Under the pieces are notes generated by a model. The model worked only from the letters and a program-made list of their open reading frames with translations, did not search any database and had not been told where the DNA came from. A stretch of 64,000 bases of DNA from Monoplex corrugatus. Its lineage: Eukaryota; Mollusca; Gastropoda; Littorinimorpha; Ranellidae. Both the position numbers and the translations under genes were made by a program. Positions 39,188 to 50,539 of this stretch are shown in pieces (within the stretch, counting starts at the first letter, position 1; every line of letters begins with the position of its first letter). The DNA lies in assembly GCA_030674185.1 (NCBI GenBank), contig CM060308.1:29511004-29575003 (forward strand), written 5' to 3'.

Positions 39188-39360
39188 AAACAAAATATTA
39201 AAAAATACCTTGTTTGTAGAAGATCCTAGGGAGTATAAAACACAATGTTTCGAGCCCAGGCCCTTTGTCAAGTGAAAAATAAAATGGTCTGGGCTCGAAA
39301 CGTTGTGTTTTATACTCCCAAGGATCTTTTACAAACAAGGTATTTTTTAATATTTTGTTT
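39188..39360. repeat. Long inverted repeat with 72-bp arms
   Basis: The left arm 39188-39260 and right arm 39288-39360 pair with about three mismatches across a 27-bp loop. Both contain cgagcccag, gagtataaaacacaa and aagatcct. The left copy on the minus strand contains cttgacaaagggcctgggct then cgaaac, similar in layout to the repeat E core. Confidence 0.75.
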
Positions 39361-39754
39361 TGTTCTTCACGTGCATTGTGGAGTAGGTCCTTGCCAGTAT
39401 CATCAATGCCCGTGGGAGATATTACGAAAGTTCGGTTGCCCTCAGAAGCTTCTCTTGCTTACTGCTTCCTTTTCTGATGGCATATCAGCCAAGACGCAAA
39501 AGAACGGGGAGGCCCCAAACCGTTTTCAGTGCAGAATAGAGTGAAACACATTTTTGTTACAGGTGCATACACAGACACACATACTTTCTCGTAGTTATTT
39601 TCTATGTTGCTGGCCCGTCAGCTTTATGCACCCCCTATTTGTGTGTCACTTCCCCAACACAGCTCTCTCCAAACACATTTTCACAACCATTTTAACTGAG
39701 GTCACCAGAAAACTGGGCCAAAGAATCTGTGACAATTCTTCACAACTCGACAAT

Positions 39755-39955
39755 GGAGATGACAGTAATGACGCATCCGTGAAATGGATGAACTTCGGCT
39801 GTTTGGTCCTTGTGTTTCCAATTGCCCATATCACACTCTTCCCTGCGTAGCAACCGGCTGAGGCTGAAAAATCCCACAGTGATATGAAATGAGGAGAGTT
39901 TGATCTTTTAAGCTCCCAGTCATCAGTCTCTGTTATGATAATCAATTTGTATGGT
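39755..39955 (-). mobile_element. SINE family D-like copy, diverged
   Basis: The minus strand carries the gatttttcagcctcagccgg and agagactgatgactgggagc segments in family D order. It is more diverged than the other copies. Confidence 0.45.
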
Positions 39956-39991
39956 GACTAGTACGTAATCATATTCATACATGTATCATAT

Positions 39992-40108
<117 letters not shown>

Positions 40109-40554
40109 CTCACATAAGAAATATTTTCATATGGCCTGATCATCTTAATTTTGTGTGTGCAGGAGAGGGTGAGATGAGGGTTTCAGAAAAACAAAGACTG
40201 CACAAAATATGGCTTGTTTGAACGTTTCTCGGATCACTGACAGGAATTATAATTCGATTTATGTCCTTTTTTTTTTTTTCCAACATTTACGGTATATATC
40301 TCCAGTTGTCTACAGTTTCAGTTCCCAGTTTCATTTTTCACAGGAAGGTAATACAGCACTCGGGTGATTTCATATGTGCGTACTGACAATAAAAATGCCA
40401 GGGGGAATTGTAGAACTGTATGAAAAACATAAAACTGCATACAAAGGTGTAGACTTACGCGCACAAACACACACACACACAGACACACACAGACACACGC
40501 GAGCATGTACAAATTTACTTTCATAGTATATTCTCTCAAATTTACTTTCATAGT

Positions 40555-41115
<561 letters not shown>

Positions 41116-41170
41116 ATGTTTGCTTTTCCTTCGTATCCTATTCTTTGTTTTGTTTTGTATTGTTTTATTT

Positions 41171-41572
41171 TTATGTCATTAACTCAGTTGGTTAGAGCAC
41201 AACCACTGATAACACAGAAATCATGAAAACCAAAACAAGTGTGACCGCCCGCGTTCAAACAAACCGGAAACATAAAAATCATGAGAAAAGAATAAGAACG
41301 CGTATTAATACAACAAGACAAGACAGGGGCAAATTTTCGGTCAACTGGCCTTTGTCAAGCGTAAGATCACGAACAAGCAAACACCAGATAAAAAAATTAG
41401 GAGAAAAAGACTGAAACTTCCCTGCTGCTCCGTTTAATGTGAGAAATCATGGGTTCGATCCCCAAGTGTACCACAGTTATTTTAGTGGCCGCGTTGGCTA
41501 GGGTTAGAGCATCGCACTATTGACACAAAGTTCATGGGTTCGATTCTAAGCGGGCTATAGGTTTTCTTGTAG
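41171..41572 (+). mobile_element. Two tRNA-like heads upstream of SINE C, the first interrupted
   Basis: Head 1 reads taactcagttggttagagca (A box), then after the insertion at 41226-41441 gggttcgatcccc (B box). Head 2 (41490-41565) reads ggctagggttagagcatcgc and catgggttcgattctaag. With the SINE C and D heads at 41575-41640 and 41660-41730, four tRNA-like promoter units lie in the same direction in about 550 bp. Confidence 0.6.
41226..41441 (-). mobile_element. Short retroposon with 10-bp target duplication (repeat E)
   Basis: 216 bp bounded by agaaatcatg at 41216-41225 and 41442-41451, inserted between the A and B boxes of a tRNA-like head. Minus sense: starts near the cagcagggaagtttcag block, holds the core ttgacaaaggccagttgacc followed by gaaaattt, and ends gaacgcgggcggtcacac then ttgttttgg. 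The same sequence lies at 50548-50757 beside LINE C-terminal coding, so it may be a 3'-end copy of that LINE. Confidence 0.75.
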
Positions 41573-41659
41573 GGTAGTTGGCTCTTTTGATAGAGCTGTG
41601 GCCTTACAATCGCATGTCTTGAGTTTAGTTCCACACCACAACATAAATCTTGACTTGTT

Positions 41660-42048
41660 AACCAGTCGCTGTGGTGTAGTGGTTAACGCAAAGGACTACT
41701 GACTAGAAGATTTTGGGTTCGAATCCCCATCAATCCCTTCAAAAATCGTTGTGGGAATTTTTTTTTATTTAATCGGCTCCTACCCAGCGTTGGGCGTGTT
41801 ACGGGCTCAGTGGGAAGATTGGAACCACACAGTCGAGTCTCATCCACTTCAAGGATGTGTCATTTGAGAGAATTGCTCAAACCTTCTGACCAGCACCGCA
41901 GGTATCTGTAGCTCTCAGGCCTGGTTCACGCCAGGACATACTTCGATAGTAAGCGTGGAGTACAGCCCTATCACGCAGTCTCAATCCTAGATGGAACTCC
42001 ATAGCATCATGACTACCATCCTCATCGACATCATCATCATCATTGCAT

Positions 42049-42103
<55 letters not shown>

Positions 42104-42227
42104 ACACATAAATAAATAAATGAACTGTGCCAGCTTCTGTGGCCATTAAAGTGGCGTAGAAAATCGGATGAGAAAAAAGGTGAGCACAAAGGTAATCTTC
42201 CTGAGTGCGATGATCCTTTTAAAAAAG
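41660..42227 (+). mobile_element. SINE family D copy with 13-bp target duplication
   Basis: The head carries a ggtgtagtggttaacg A box and gggttcgaatcccc B box. The body contains ctcctacccagcgttggg and ccacacagtcgagtctcatc, then an (AAAT)n run (42055-42121) and about 100 bp more. It is bounded by the 13-bp duplication given for the interrupted SINE C. Confidence 0.8.
42055..42121. repeat. (AAAT)n tail of SINE D
   Basis: About 16 AAAT units, the A-rich tract of the SINE D inserted at 41660. Confidence 0.95.
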
Positions 42228-42453
42228 ATCTTGACTTGTTTGCTGTTCATCTTAAAGTTTCAATCATTCTGGTGATGTCAGTGTTTCATAGGTCCCGTTC
42301 TCCACCCCATTTCAAGATCTTGCCAGTATATATAGTTTTGTGCAGCAGATAATTACTGGTGGATTTAAGTGGAGCGTGTATAGTGTTGTCCCATTGTGAT
42401 AAATCCTTCTTGAAAAAACTCTTAACTTTTCTTATGGTGTGTTTGTTGAGTGA

Positions 42454-42455
<2 letters not shown>

Positions 42456-42543
<88 letters not shown>

Positions 42544-42556
42544 CTGTGTGTGTGTA
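42456..42556. repeat. (TG)n microsatellite
   Basis: GT/TG repeat following an SINE C body, with two TTTG breaks. Confidence 0.95.
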
Positions 42557-42691
42557 CGTAAGTGTTAAATGGATGCACAATATGAGGATAAACCCTACAG
42601 AGCAACTCATAATTAAAAAAAATATATTGAGTAAAATATTTTCTTTCAGTTTCCTCTCTCTCTCTCTTTCTTTCTTTGTCTCTCTCTCTCT

Positions 42692-42775
42692 TATTAGTGG
42701 CCCAGTAGCTCAGTTGTGTCACAGTGCCATACTCATAAGGCACGAGTTATAGGTTCAACCCTCGGGTAGGCCATT
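42692..42775 (+). mobile_element. tRNA-Met-like SINE head
   Basis: ggcccagtagctcagttgtg (A box) and ataggttcaaccctcgg (B box), with an actcataagg stretch resembling a CAT anticodon. The arms do not pair well and it runs into SINE C, so it is a SINE head, not a working tRNA gene. Confidence 0.5.
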
Positions 42776-42779
42776 TTTT

Positions 42780-43083
42780 TAACACAGGCTGGTTAGTTCT
42801 TTTGATAGAGCTGTGGACTCAAGATCTGATATCTCCAGTTCAATCCTGGGCCACAACATTAAAAACTGGGCTGCTCACTGCCCTTTCAAATTTTTTCCAT
42901 CAATGTGATGGTGTAAGCTTAGTGTTTAATAGGTCCCTCTTCCACTCCCTCCCCATTTCAAGACCTTGCATGTGTACAGGATGTTGCACAGGTTCAGAGA
43001 GTCTACCAGATAAAAGTTTGTAAATTTGGGATGAGCGCTTATGGAATTGGCCATGTGCAATGAATCCCTCTTGAACAAGTTCT

Positions 43084-43090
<7 letters not shown>
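42780..43090 (+). mobile_element. SINE family C copy
   Basis: Head gttagttcttttgatagagc, tgtggactcaagatctgata, cagttcaatcc; body to tccctcttgaacaagttctg. It ends directly in a CT microsatellite (43086-43160). Confidence 0.75.
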
Positions 43091-43164
<74 letters not shown>

Positions 43165-43262
43165 CCACAATCTGTTTCAAGTCCATCACTGATAAAGACA
43201 TTAAAATCAAAGTCATGTGAGCATGTAAAAAACAAACAAACAAACAAAAACGTATGACCAAG

Positions 43263-43343
<81 letters not shown>
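43086..43343. repeat. (CT)n and (CA)n microsatellites
   Basis: CT 43086-43160 and CA 43265-43343, separated by about 100 bp with a CAAA tract. Confidence 0.95.
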
Positions 43344-43345
<2 letters not shown>

Positions 43346-43398
43346 AAAAGGATACTACTTCAACATTATCATAGTCACACCATTTCAACTGACAGACT

Positions 43399-43406
43399 AA
43401 ACTTTA
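43399..43406 (-). terminator. Candidate poly(A) signal downstream of the 146-residue gene
   Basis: Minus-strand AATAAAG at the edge of a unique AT-rich block (43370-44580) with no LINE or SINE match. It would fit a long or spliced 3' UTR for the 45310-45750 gene. Weak evidence. Confidence 0.25.
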
Positions 43407-43747
43407 TTGTGTAAATCACCATGTAAAATTGGAGCAAAATACAAAAATACTGAACGGCACACAAAAATGTAATACTGTCAATAAACAACAACAAATATAT
43501 AAAATGTACACACATTAAAGCTCTTTTGAAAACTACCACCATATGATAGGAATGTAGAATCACATAAAATCACACACAATGGTTAAACTGTATTGTATCT
43601 GGATTACCATAGGATGATATGAAAACAGAAGAATATCAATCAAATAAAATAAAACCAATTAAACAAATGTATGAATAAATAAGTAATAAAGTAGAGGGAA
43701 GAAAAGAGAGAACAGGACAGAAACAGAACTGCTGCATGAAAACATGC

Positions 43748-43749
<2 letters not shown>

Positions 43750-43794
<45 letters not shown>

Positions 43795-43810
43795 CACACA
43801 CACACACATT
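43750..43810. repeat. (CA)n microsatellite
   Basis: About 25 CA units followed by a C8 run. Confidence 0.95.
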
Positions 43811-44593
43811 ACTGTATCATGCCCCCCCACCACATAGTGTGTACAATTATGAAGCAAGGAACGATATTTAAATAAGTAGGCCTATACCTACTTGTTAAGA
43901 ATGAACAAATAAAGATAGTTACAGAGAAATCTTTTTTTAAAAATCAACAGCTGCATGCACCATCATAAGTGAATGAGTAATAACAAAAATATTTACCAAT
44001 ACAAAATAGCTACAAAGTGAATTACTGCACTTCTATAAATGATTAAATAATTAATCATAGTAAAAACAAATAAATAAATACATAAACATATCAATAAATG
44101 AATATAAGATTTTTGAACAATTAAGGACATAATCTCATGGACAAACAAGTCAACAGTAACAATATTTTCCCGGTACCTACCAAGTCAATATTGCCATTGA
44201 ATGAAACTCATGAAAGAAAAGTGCTGTGTTAACAATATTGAATACTTCACTGCACAATGCTCACTTTTCCATCCAATTCCAAATGAGAACAGTTTATGAG
44301 TATTTTCATCACTATGATCTAAAACATCACAACATCCCTTTTTTATGAAAGAGCATTTATGACAATAATACTGTATTTTGTATAAAAAAAAATCTCTAAC
44401 AGCATCCAAGTATTCATAACAGTTCCTTCAATGAGTGAAAATCATTGTTATGCCATACAACCGTGACCAGGATCAGTGAAGCCTAAACAGTGGATTTGAT
44501 GAATGCATTGCATCCGCATACCTGGAAAAAGATTGGTATTTTTATTTATCACAGAAGCAGAAATACTAAGATAAATGGATTGTGATTTTGCAC

Positions 44594-44666
<73 letters not shown>

Positions 44667-44748
44667 CCCAAGTAAATACTGTTACCTTAAAACAAATTCT
44701 ATGAGCCTCTGTCTTTCTCACCAACACACATACACACAGTGACGCACA

Positions 44749-44813
<65 letters not shown>

Positions 44814-44914
44814 GCGCACACACACACACTCTCTCTCTCTCTCTCTCTCTCTCACTCACTCACTTAAAACACACACACACACATTCAATCAGACACACAC
44901 ATGTACACACACAT

Positions 44915-44968
<54 letters not shown>

Positions 44969-45044
44969 CATCCCAAATAACTGCTGTTACTGTAAAACAA
45001 ATTATTTGAACCTCCCTCAGTCTCTCTCTCTCTCTTTCACACAC

Positions 45045-45084
<40 letters not shown>

Positions 45085-45290
45085 CCCACACATACACACA
45101 CCCTTTCTCTTCTGCAACCCATCCCAATAAATCATTGTTTTGACAATCAATATCATTATATCAACTTTGGTCATTTCTTTTCAAATCTCTCTCTCTCACA
45201 CACACACGCACACGCATGCACACGCGCACACACACACAAACACACACATACAGCATGCATGCGTGCGCGCGCGCACACACACACGCACAT
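44594..45290. repeat. Cluster of five or more (CA)n and (CT)n microsatellites
   Basis: CA tracts at 44594-44666, 44752-44828, 44868-44966, 45040-45090 and 45195-45290, with CT tracts between. Short spacers resembling ctgttactttaaaacaaatt recur at 44685, 44985 and (decayed) 45135, so a unit of about 300 bp has been tandemly copied three times. Confidence 0.85.
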
Positions 45291-45309
45291 AAAAAACAAC
45301 AATACCTCG

Positions 45310-45750
45310 TCATAGGACTGTTGACTTTGGGTAAACGTTTAGGGCCTCTCTCCAAAATGAATGGGGTGGACCCTGACCAGTACCCCAGCTGGGAGGCCGG
45401 ACTTTGTGAGCGCTTCCCACAGACGGTAACATCTGCCTCAACGTCGAAAAGCTCTCATCTCGGCTGCTGGGGAAGTTGGCGAACATTCCAGTGCGACCAC
45501 GCTCAAAACTTCGTAGCGGGGGGTCGGTCACTGGAACCCAGTGTTTCTCAGCAGGAGTAGGCAGTTGAACGGACACAAGTTTATGCCTGGGCACCGGAGC
45601 TAAGACTCGGAGATCAAGCGGATCGTAGCGTTTCGTCACCCAGACAGTTTGACCACCCAGTCCTTGAGCTGCTCTTTTTTCTTGTTCCTGTAAAAAGCGA
45701 TGGTACTGGGTTTTGTAGGTCCCAAACGCTCCCATGCTAGCCGCCGCCAT
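45310..45750 (-). CDS. Uncharacterised 146-residue protein
   Basis: Single open frame from ATG in a strong Kozak context (ttcaaaATGG) to TGA. Codon use and composition look coding, unlike the surrounding repeats: basic and proline-rich, with motifs such as GTYKTQYHRFLQEQEKRAA, TVWVTKRYDPLDL and SFWREALNVYPKSTVL. No signal peptide, membrane span or Cys/His cluster is visible. The short W/P/Y-containing segments recall small axonemal (microtubule inner) proteins, but I cannot assign a family. A possible splice donor (GACGAG, then gtattg) lies a few bases past the stop, and an acceptor-like tttttccag near 44524 suggests a 3' UTR intron. Upstream in-frame codons reach back to a GT microsatellite; a more 5' start is possible but less likely. 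Confidence 0.7.
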   Translation of the reverse strand: MAAASMGAFGTYKTQYHRFLQEQEKRAAQGLGGQTVWVTKRYDPLDLRVLAPVPRHKLVSVQLPTPAEKHWVPVTDPPLRSFERGRTGMFANFPSSRDESFSTLRQMLPSVGSAHKVRPPSWGTGQGPPHSFWREALNVYPKSTVL

Positions 45751-45872
45751 TTTGAAAGTTTCTGTGGTTGTTAGGAAGCCGTCTCTAAGTTCAAGTATTA
45801 GCTCGTCGTGTATTTCCGGTGTGTGGTTTCGCTTTTGGCAGGCGCCGAAAATCGATAAGAGCAATGATTTAA

Positions 45873-45897
45873 CGTGTGTGTGTGTGTGTGTGGGTGT

Positions 45898-45949
<52 letters not shown>

Positions 45950-45950
45950 T
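45873..45950. repeat. (GT)n microsatellite upstream of the 146-residue gene
   Basis: About 37 GT units on the plus strand, about 120 bp 5' of that gene's ATG. Confidence 0.95.
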
Positions 45951-46879
45951 ATTTTGGCAAGTTTGTCGCTTTGTGTGCAGAGCTCTATAAAAATGTCGCG
46001 TTCGTTTGAGAGGGGGTCTGTTTAAGCTTCTGGGCAGGTTTGCCTACTTACGACGGTAACACGCTTTTGGCCTATTTGAGAAAATGTTAACTGTATAGAG
46101 TATGAAAATAAGCCGATCAATCCATCCATCAGTTATTCAATCACGCAGGCGCACTCTCTCTCTCACGTACATACATACTATCCTACTACTACTACTATTA
46201 CTATCACTAGATGAGTCAACAGTGAGTAGATGTCGCGCCAACAGGCAGCAAAAGTGTGTGTGGTGTTTTACAGTGATTTTATCGTGGTTCTATTTGATTT
46301 TATGCATTGAATTTTGTCTCAGTTTGTTGCTTTTAAATCCCGACACACGGTGATGTAAATATTTTTTTTAAAATTTTGAATATTTTACCAGATAATCTGA
46401 TTTTAAAGTTTTTACACCTACTTTTCATCATTTTAATTCAGCCGCTCAAGTCGGACATTTTATCTGTGAACTGTGTTTACATTTTAGCCTATTGTGTTCG
46501 CCCAACGCTACAGCTTTCCCAAACCTTTGTGTTCTCTGCTTTCAAGTGTTGTGAACTGACCAACCCACACACCATCCTGCAAGTATCTTCCTTTCCTGAC
46601 TGGCTCGCAATTATGGACCCGTCTTTTATAAAACAAATTGGACTGACACTTTTTAAACACAGCAAGTGCTACCTCGGTGGAGGCGTCTACCAGCGCATAC
46701 GAACACTGGGGATGTGACCTAAGCCCGCACTGCGCGATCCTGTCGTGGTGGACGTCTCCACCGACTTTGGCACAATCTGCCTCCTGCTGTGCCAGTCCGA
46801 CACCACTCTTCTGCTTCTTCGTCTCCTCCACTGCCCCTGCACTCGACCTTGCTGCTGCAAACTTAGTCTCCTCCTCTGC

Positions 46880-47150
46880 CGTCTTCGCTTTCGCCTTCTG
46901 TCCCGCCGGTGCCGCCTTCGCCTTCTGTCCCGCCGGTGCCGCTTTCGTCTTCTGTCCCGCCGGCGCTGCCCTCATCTTCTGTCCCGATGGTGCTGCCTTT
47001 GTCTTCTGTCCCACTGGTGCCGCCTTCGTCTTCTGTCCTGCGGGTGCCTCCTTCGTCTTCTGTCCCATCGTTGCTGCCTTCATCTTCTGCCCCGCTGGTG
47101 TCGCCTTCGTCTTCTGTCCCGTCGGTGCTGCCTTCGTCTCCACCTCGGCC
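46880..47150 (+). repeat. 27-bp minisatellite inside the LINE, upstream of the endonuclease
   Basis: About nine copies of a pyrimidine-rich unit containing cttctgtcccgccggtg, each 27 bp, so all frames repeat as nine-residue blocks (for example FVFCPAGAA; the frame entering the endonuclease reads PSSSVPPVP-like). The plus strand is almost purine-free. The frame that enters the endonuclease passes through it, so it may have been a Pro/Ser-rich linker. Confidence 0.85.
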
Positions 47151-48280
47151 GCCGCATTGTTATAAACTAAAACTATGCCTTTTTAACGCTCAGTCAACAT
47201 GCACTGATGGCAAAGCCGATGTCATTGCTGATTTTATCGCAGATGAGCATGTTGACATTGCTTTTATCACCGAAACATGGCTTAACCACCCTTGGTCATG
47301 AACCTATACATGCGAGTCTCACTCCGAGTGGTTACAGGCTTGCTTCTTTCCATCGCTCATCCCGAGGTGGTGGTATCGCCATCCTCTACAACGACTCACT
47401 CCATTCCCGCCTGTCTTTCTCGCAGTCTCTGCCTTTCTCCCATCCTTCTTTCGAGCACGTTGAAGTATCCTTCCAATCTACCCCTCACCCCATCACCTTC
47501 TCCTGTGTCTATCGACCTCCACCTAGCTCTGCCAACAAGCTCACCACATCCATGTTTCTCTCTGACTTTGATCAACTTCTTGATTACTACTGTCTCTTAC
47601 CTGGAAATCTCATCATTCTAGGTGACATCAATGTCCACTATGACAACACTGACCGTTATGACACAAGACATATCATCAACTCTCTGTCCAATCACAATAT
47701 GACTCAACACATTTCTGAACCAACCCATCAAAAAGGTCACATTCCTGACTGGATCATTTCTCGTGATCACCACAATTCAGCTACTGACAACTGCTTAGTT
47801 CTTTCTACCCGTCTAACTTCAGCCCTTCCATCTGACCACTCTGCAATTCTCTGTTCTCTTGACATTCCTCCTCCTTCCCGTACCATGCGCACAGTGACTC
47901 GACGCAATCTCAAATCTATCGACCTCTCCACATTTTCATCTGATGCCTTCCGTCTCCTTTCTGAAAAGTCACATAACCTTGCCGATGAATTCTATACTAC
48001 TCTCCACCATCTTCTGGACACTCATGCTCCAGCCACAACCCGTCTTTTACCTGACCGCCCCCCTACCCCCTGGCTCACTCATGAGATTGCCTGTGCAAAA
48101 CGTGCCCGCCGCAGAGCAGAGCGCCGCTGGCGCAAATCCAAACTCACTGTACATAGGCAACTTTTCCAAGCCTCTAAAACAAAAGTATCCACCCTCATTG
48201 CATCTGCAAAAACAAGCTATTTCCAAACCAAAATCCTGAATGCCTCTTCTTCAAAAGAACTCTACAACCATGAATCATCT
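47142..48280 (+). pseudogene. LINE apurinic-like endonuclease domain, frameshifted
   Basis: Begins KLKLCLFNAQS (motif with the metal-binding Asn) and continues to ITETWL; a frameshift near 47290 then moves to the frame reading GHEPIHASLTPSGY, GGGIAILYN, LGDINVHYDN and SDHSAILCSL. These are the catalytic blocks of LINE endonucleases, which nick the target for reverse transcription. A second frameshift lies near 48270-48300 just before the reverse transcriptase. Confidence 0.88.
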
Positions 48281-48299
48281 CCTTGGCACACGAAAAGAT

Positions 48300-50026
48300 T
48301 TACCTCTCCCAACAAAACACACAAATGAAAAAACTCCCATCTGTATTCTCCAAGTATTTCACCACCAAAATACAAACTCTTCGTGACAGGCTTGACAGGA
48401 CACCCTGTCAACCATGCCCACCTGACCCTTCCTTCTCTGGCACACCTCTTACTACTTTTATCCCAGTCTCACAAGAAGAAATTCTCAACACAATCAGATC
48501 CATGTCGTTCAAAACCTGCGAACTGGATCCTCTTCCAGGTTCTCTCTCTCTGACTGTCTCCCTACGCTCCTCCCATTCATCACTGACATCATCAATACTT
48601 CTCTCCAAACTGGAACTGTCCCAGATTCTTTCAAGTCTGCTATTGTTCACCCTCTCCTCAAGAAATACAATTTAGACCCAAATGAACTGAAAAATTACCG
48701 GCCTATCTCTAATCTCTCTTTCTTGTCAAAACTGCTTGAAAAAGTTGTCCTCAACCAACTGAACTCTCACCTATCTGCCAACAATCTCCTCAATCCTTTC
48801 CAGTCAGCCTACCTCCAGTGCCATAGCACTGAAACTGCCTTGCTACACATTCTCAACAATCTCCTCCTTGCAACTGATACTGGCAAAGTCTCTCTCCTCA
48901 CACTCCTTGAGCTGTCTGCAGCCTTTGATACCATTCATCATGGTATTCTCCTTTCTAGACTTCATCATACTTTTGGCATCTCTGACATTGCTCTCTCCTG
49001 GTTCACTTCATATCTATCAAACAGAAAACAAACTGTTCTCATCAATGGCACTTACTCTCAACCTGCATACCTGACCTGTGGTGTTCCACAAGGATCTGTC
49101 CTTGGCCCTGTTCTTTTCACTCTTTACACCCCCCCCCCCCCCTGTCCACCATCATCAACTCCCACTCTATAAAACACCACTTCTATGCTGATGACACCCA
49201 ACTTCAAGACAGTGACTCACCTGACAATATACAGCGCCTCCTGACTCGCACCACTGAGTGTTACTCGGACATTAAAAATTGGATGACATACAACAAACTT
49301 CAGCTAAACGATGACAAGACAGAAGCTATCCTCATTGGCACCCATCAGAAACTTTCTCAGCTGCCTCCTCTTTCTCTCCCATTATGTAACACATCAGTCC
49401 CAATTTCTGATTCAGCTAAAAACCTTGGTGTCTGCATTGACTCTACCCTCTCCATGAACAACTTTGTTTCTCAAACTGCCAGATCTTGCTACTATCACCT
49501 CCATCGTATAAGCCTGATCAAGAAGTATCTCTCTGTGGAAACAACTGCAAAACTCGTTCTCTCCTTCATAATGTCTCGCATTGACTATTGCAATTCACTT
49601 CTGTCCGGTCTTCCTGCCTCCACCACTCACATCCTACAGCGCATTCAAAACAATGCTGCACGCCTTGTACTCAAAAAGAAAAAAGCTGACCACATATCTC
49701 CTCTCCTGGCACAACTTCACTGGCTCCCTGTATCAAAGCGCATACAGTACAAACTAGATACCATGTGCTACAAAAGCCTCAATAACGCAGCCCCCGATTA
49801 CCTATCAAGCCTACTTGAGACCTATGTTCCCTCACGTACCCTCCGCTCTGCCTCCGACCCTCTGACTTTTCGCTTTCCACGCACTAAGCTCAATACCTAT
49901 GGTCCACGAGCCTTCTCTGTTTCTGGTCCGCTCTCCTGGAACAAACTTCCTCTCTCAGTCCGTCAGCAACCTACTTTTGTCTCCTTCAAGTCCGCTCTCA
50001 AAACTCACCTTTTCTCCTCTGCATAA
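48300..50026 (+). pseudogene. LINE reverse transcriptase and C-terminal domain, frameshifted
   Basis: Fragments in order: KLPSVFSKYFTTKIQ, a frameshift near 48530, LKNYRPISNLSFLSKLLEK, LLELSAAFDTIHH (motif A), GVPQGSVLGPVLF (motif B), a frameshift in a C12-14 run at 49129-49142, FYADDTQL (motif C), then AARLVLKKKKADHISPLLAQ and LSWNKLPLSVRQ. The Asp that normally opens motif A is Glu (GAG), so this copy would be inactive even without the frameshifts. Confidence 0.88.
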
Positions 50027-50160
50027 AATCCTAACCTCACTCAATCCCCTCTGCAGCCTGTCTCCACTCGGAGGGGAATCACATTGCAATATATAATTGT
50101 ATATAATATGCTCTCTATAATTTTCCATTGTTTTTATTCTTTCTCCCCATTTATAGCCGT

Positions 50161-50252
50161 GTGCGTGCGTGTGTGTGTGTGTGTGTGTGGCGTGAGTGCG
50201 TGTGTGTGCGTGCGTGCGTGCGTGTGTGTGCGTGCGTGCGTGTGTGTGTGTT
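50161..50252. repeat. (GT)n/(GTGC)n microsatellite in the LINE 3' UTR
   Basis: GT, GTGC and GTGTGTGC units lie between the end of the LINE coding region and its gcgctatataaat 3' end. Confidence 0.9.
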
Positions 50253-50539
50253 TCAGCGCTTAGATTTGATTTTATCAAGATTTTGCGCTATATAAATATT
50301 GTAATTGTTATTATTATTACTACAACTACTAATAATAATGACATTGATATGGAGCCAAATCTTGATATATATAAATCAAATCAAAATGCGCACTCTAATC
50401 ATTCACCAAAACAATCACTCGCAATGACAAAAACTCAAGGGAACAAAACACACACACAAGGGGAAAACAGAAGAGGAATAGGACAAAAGGATTTGCACAT
50501 AGAGGAGGAAATCACTGCTGGACAAAAAAGTATGATTTC

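Larger units (their letters stand above)
41573..42435 (+). mobile_element. SINE family C copy interrupted by a 568-bp insertion
   Basis: The head at 41573-41659 (ttttgatagagctgtggcc) and the body at 42228-42435 are parts of one SINE C. They are split by 41660-42227, and atcttgacttgtt is duplicated on both sides (41647-41659, 42228-42240). Confidence 0.75.
43370..44590. other. Unique AT-rich block
   Basis: No SINE or LINE signature. A candidate 3' UTR for the 146-residue gene on the minus strand. Confidence 0.35.
46370..50330 (+). mobile_element. CR1/L2-like LINE, nearly full length, disrupted
   Basis: Contains, in order, an N-terminal coding stretch (46376-46717, ending near YLGGGVYQRIRTLG), a 27-bp repeat region, an endonuclease, a reverse transcriptase, a C-terminal domain ending near 50026, and a 3' end with gcgctatataaat followed by a TTA/CTA microsatellite tail. 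This 3' end and the C-terminal HWLPV / LSWNKLP pattern are typical of the CR1/L2 group of non-LTR elements. At least four frameshifts inactivate it. No target-site duplication was found, which is usual for this group. The 5' limit is a guess. Confidence 0.85.

Noticed and set aside
42692..42775. tRNA-Met gene
   Set aside because: Acceptor and T arms do not pair and it continues into SINE C, so it is a SINE head.
46508..47143. 211-codon minus-strand frame rich in KTKAAPAGQ
   Set aside because: Shadow of the 27-bp repeat in the plus-strand LINE; the plus frame leads into an endonuclease.
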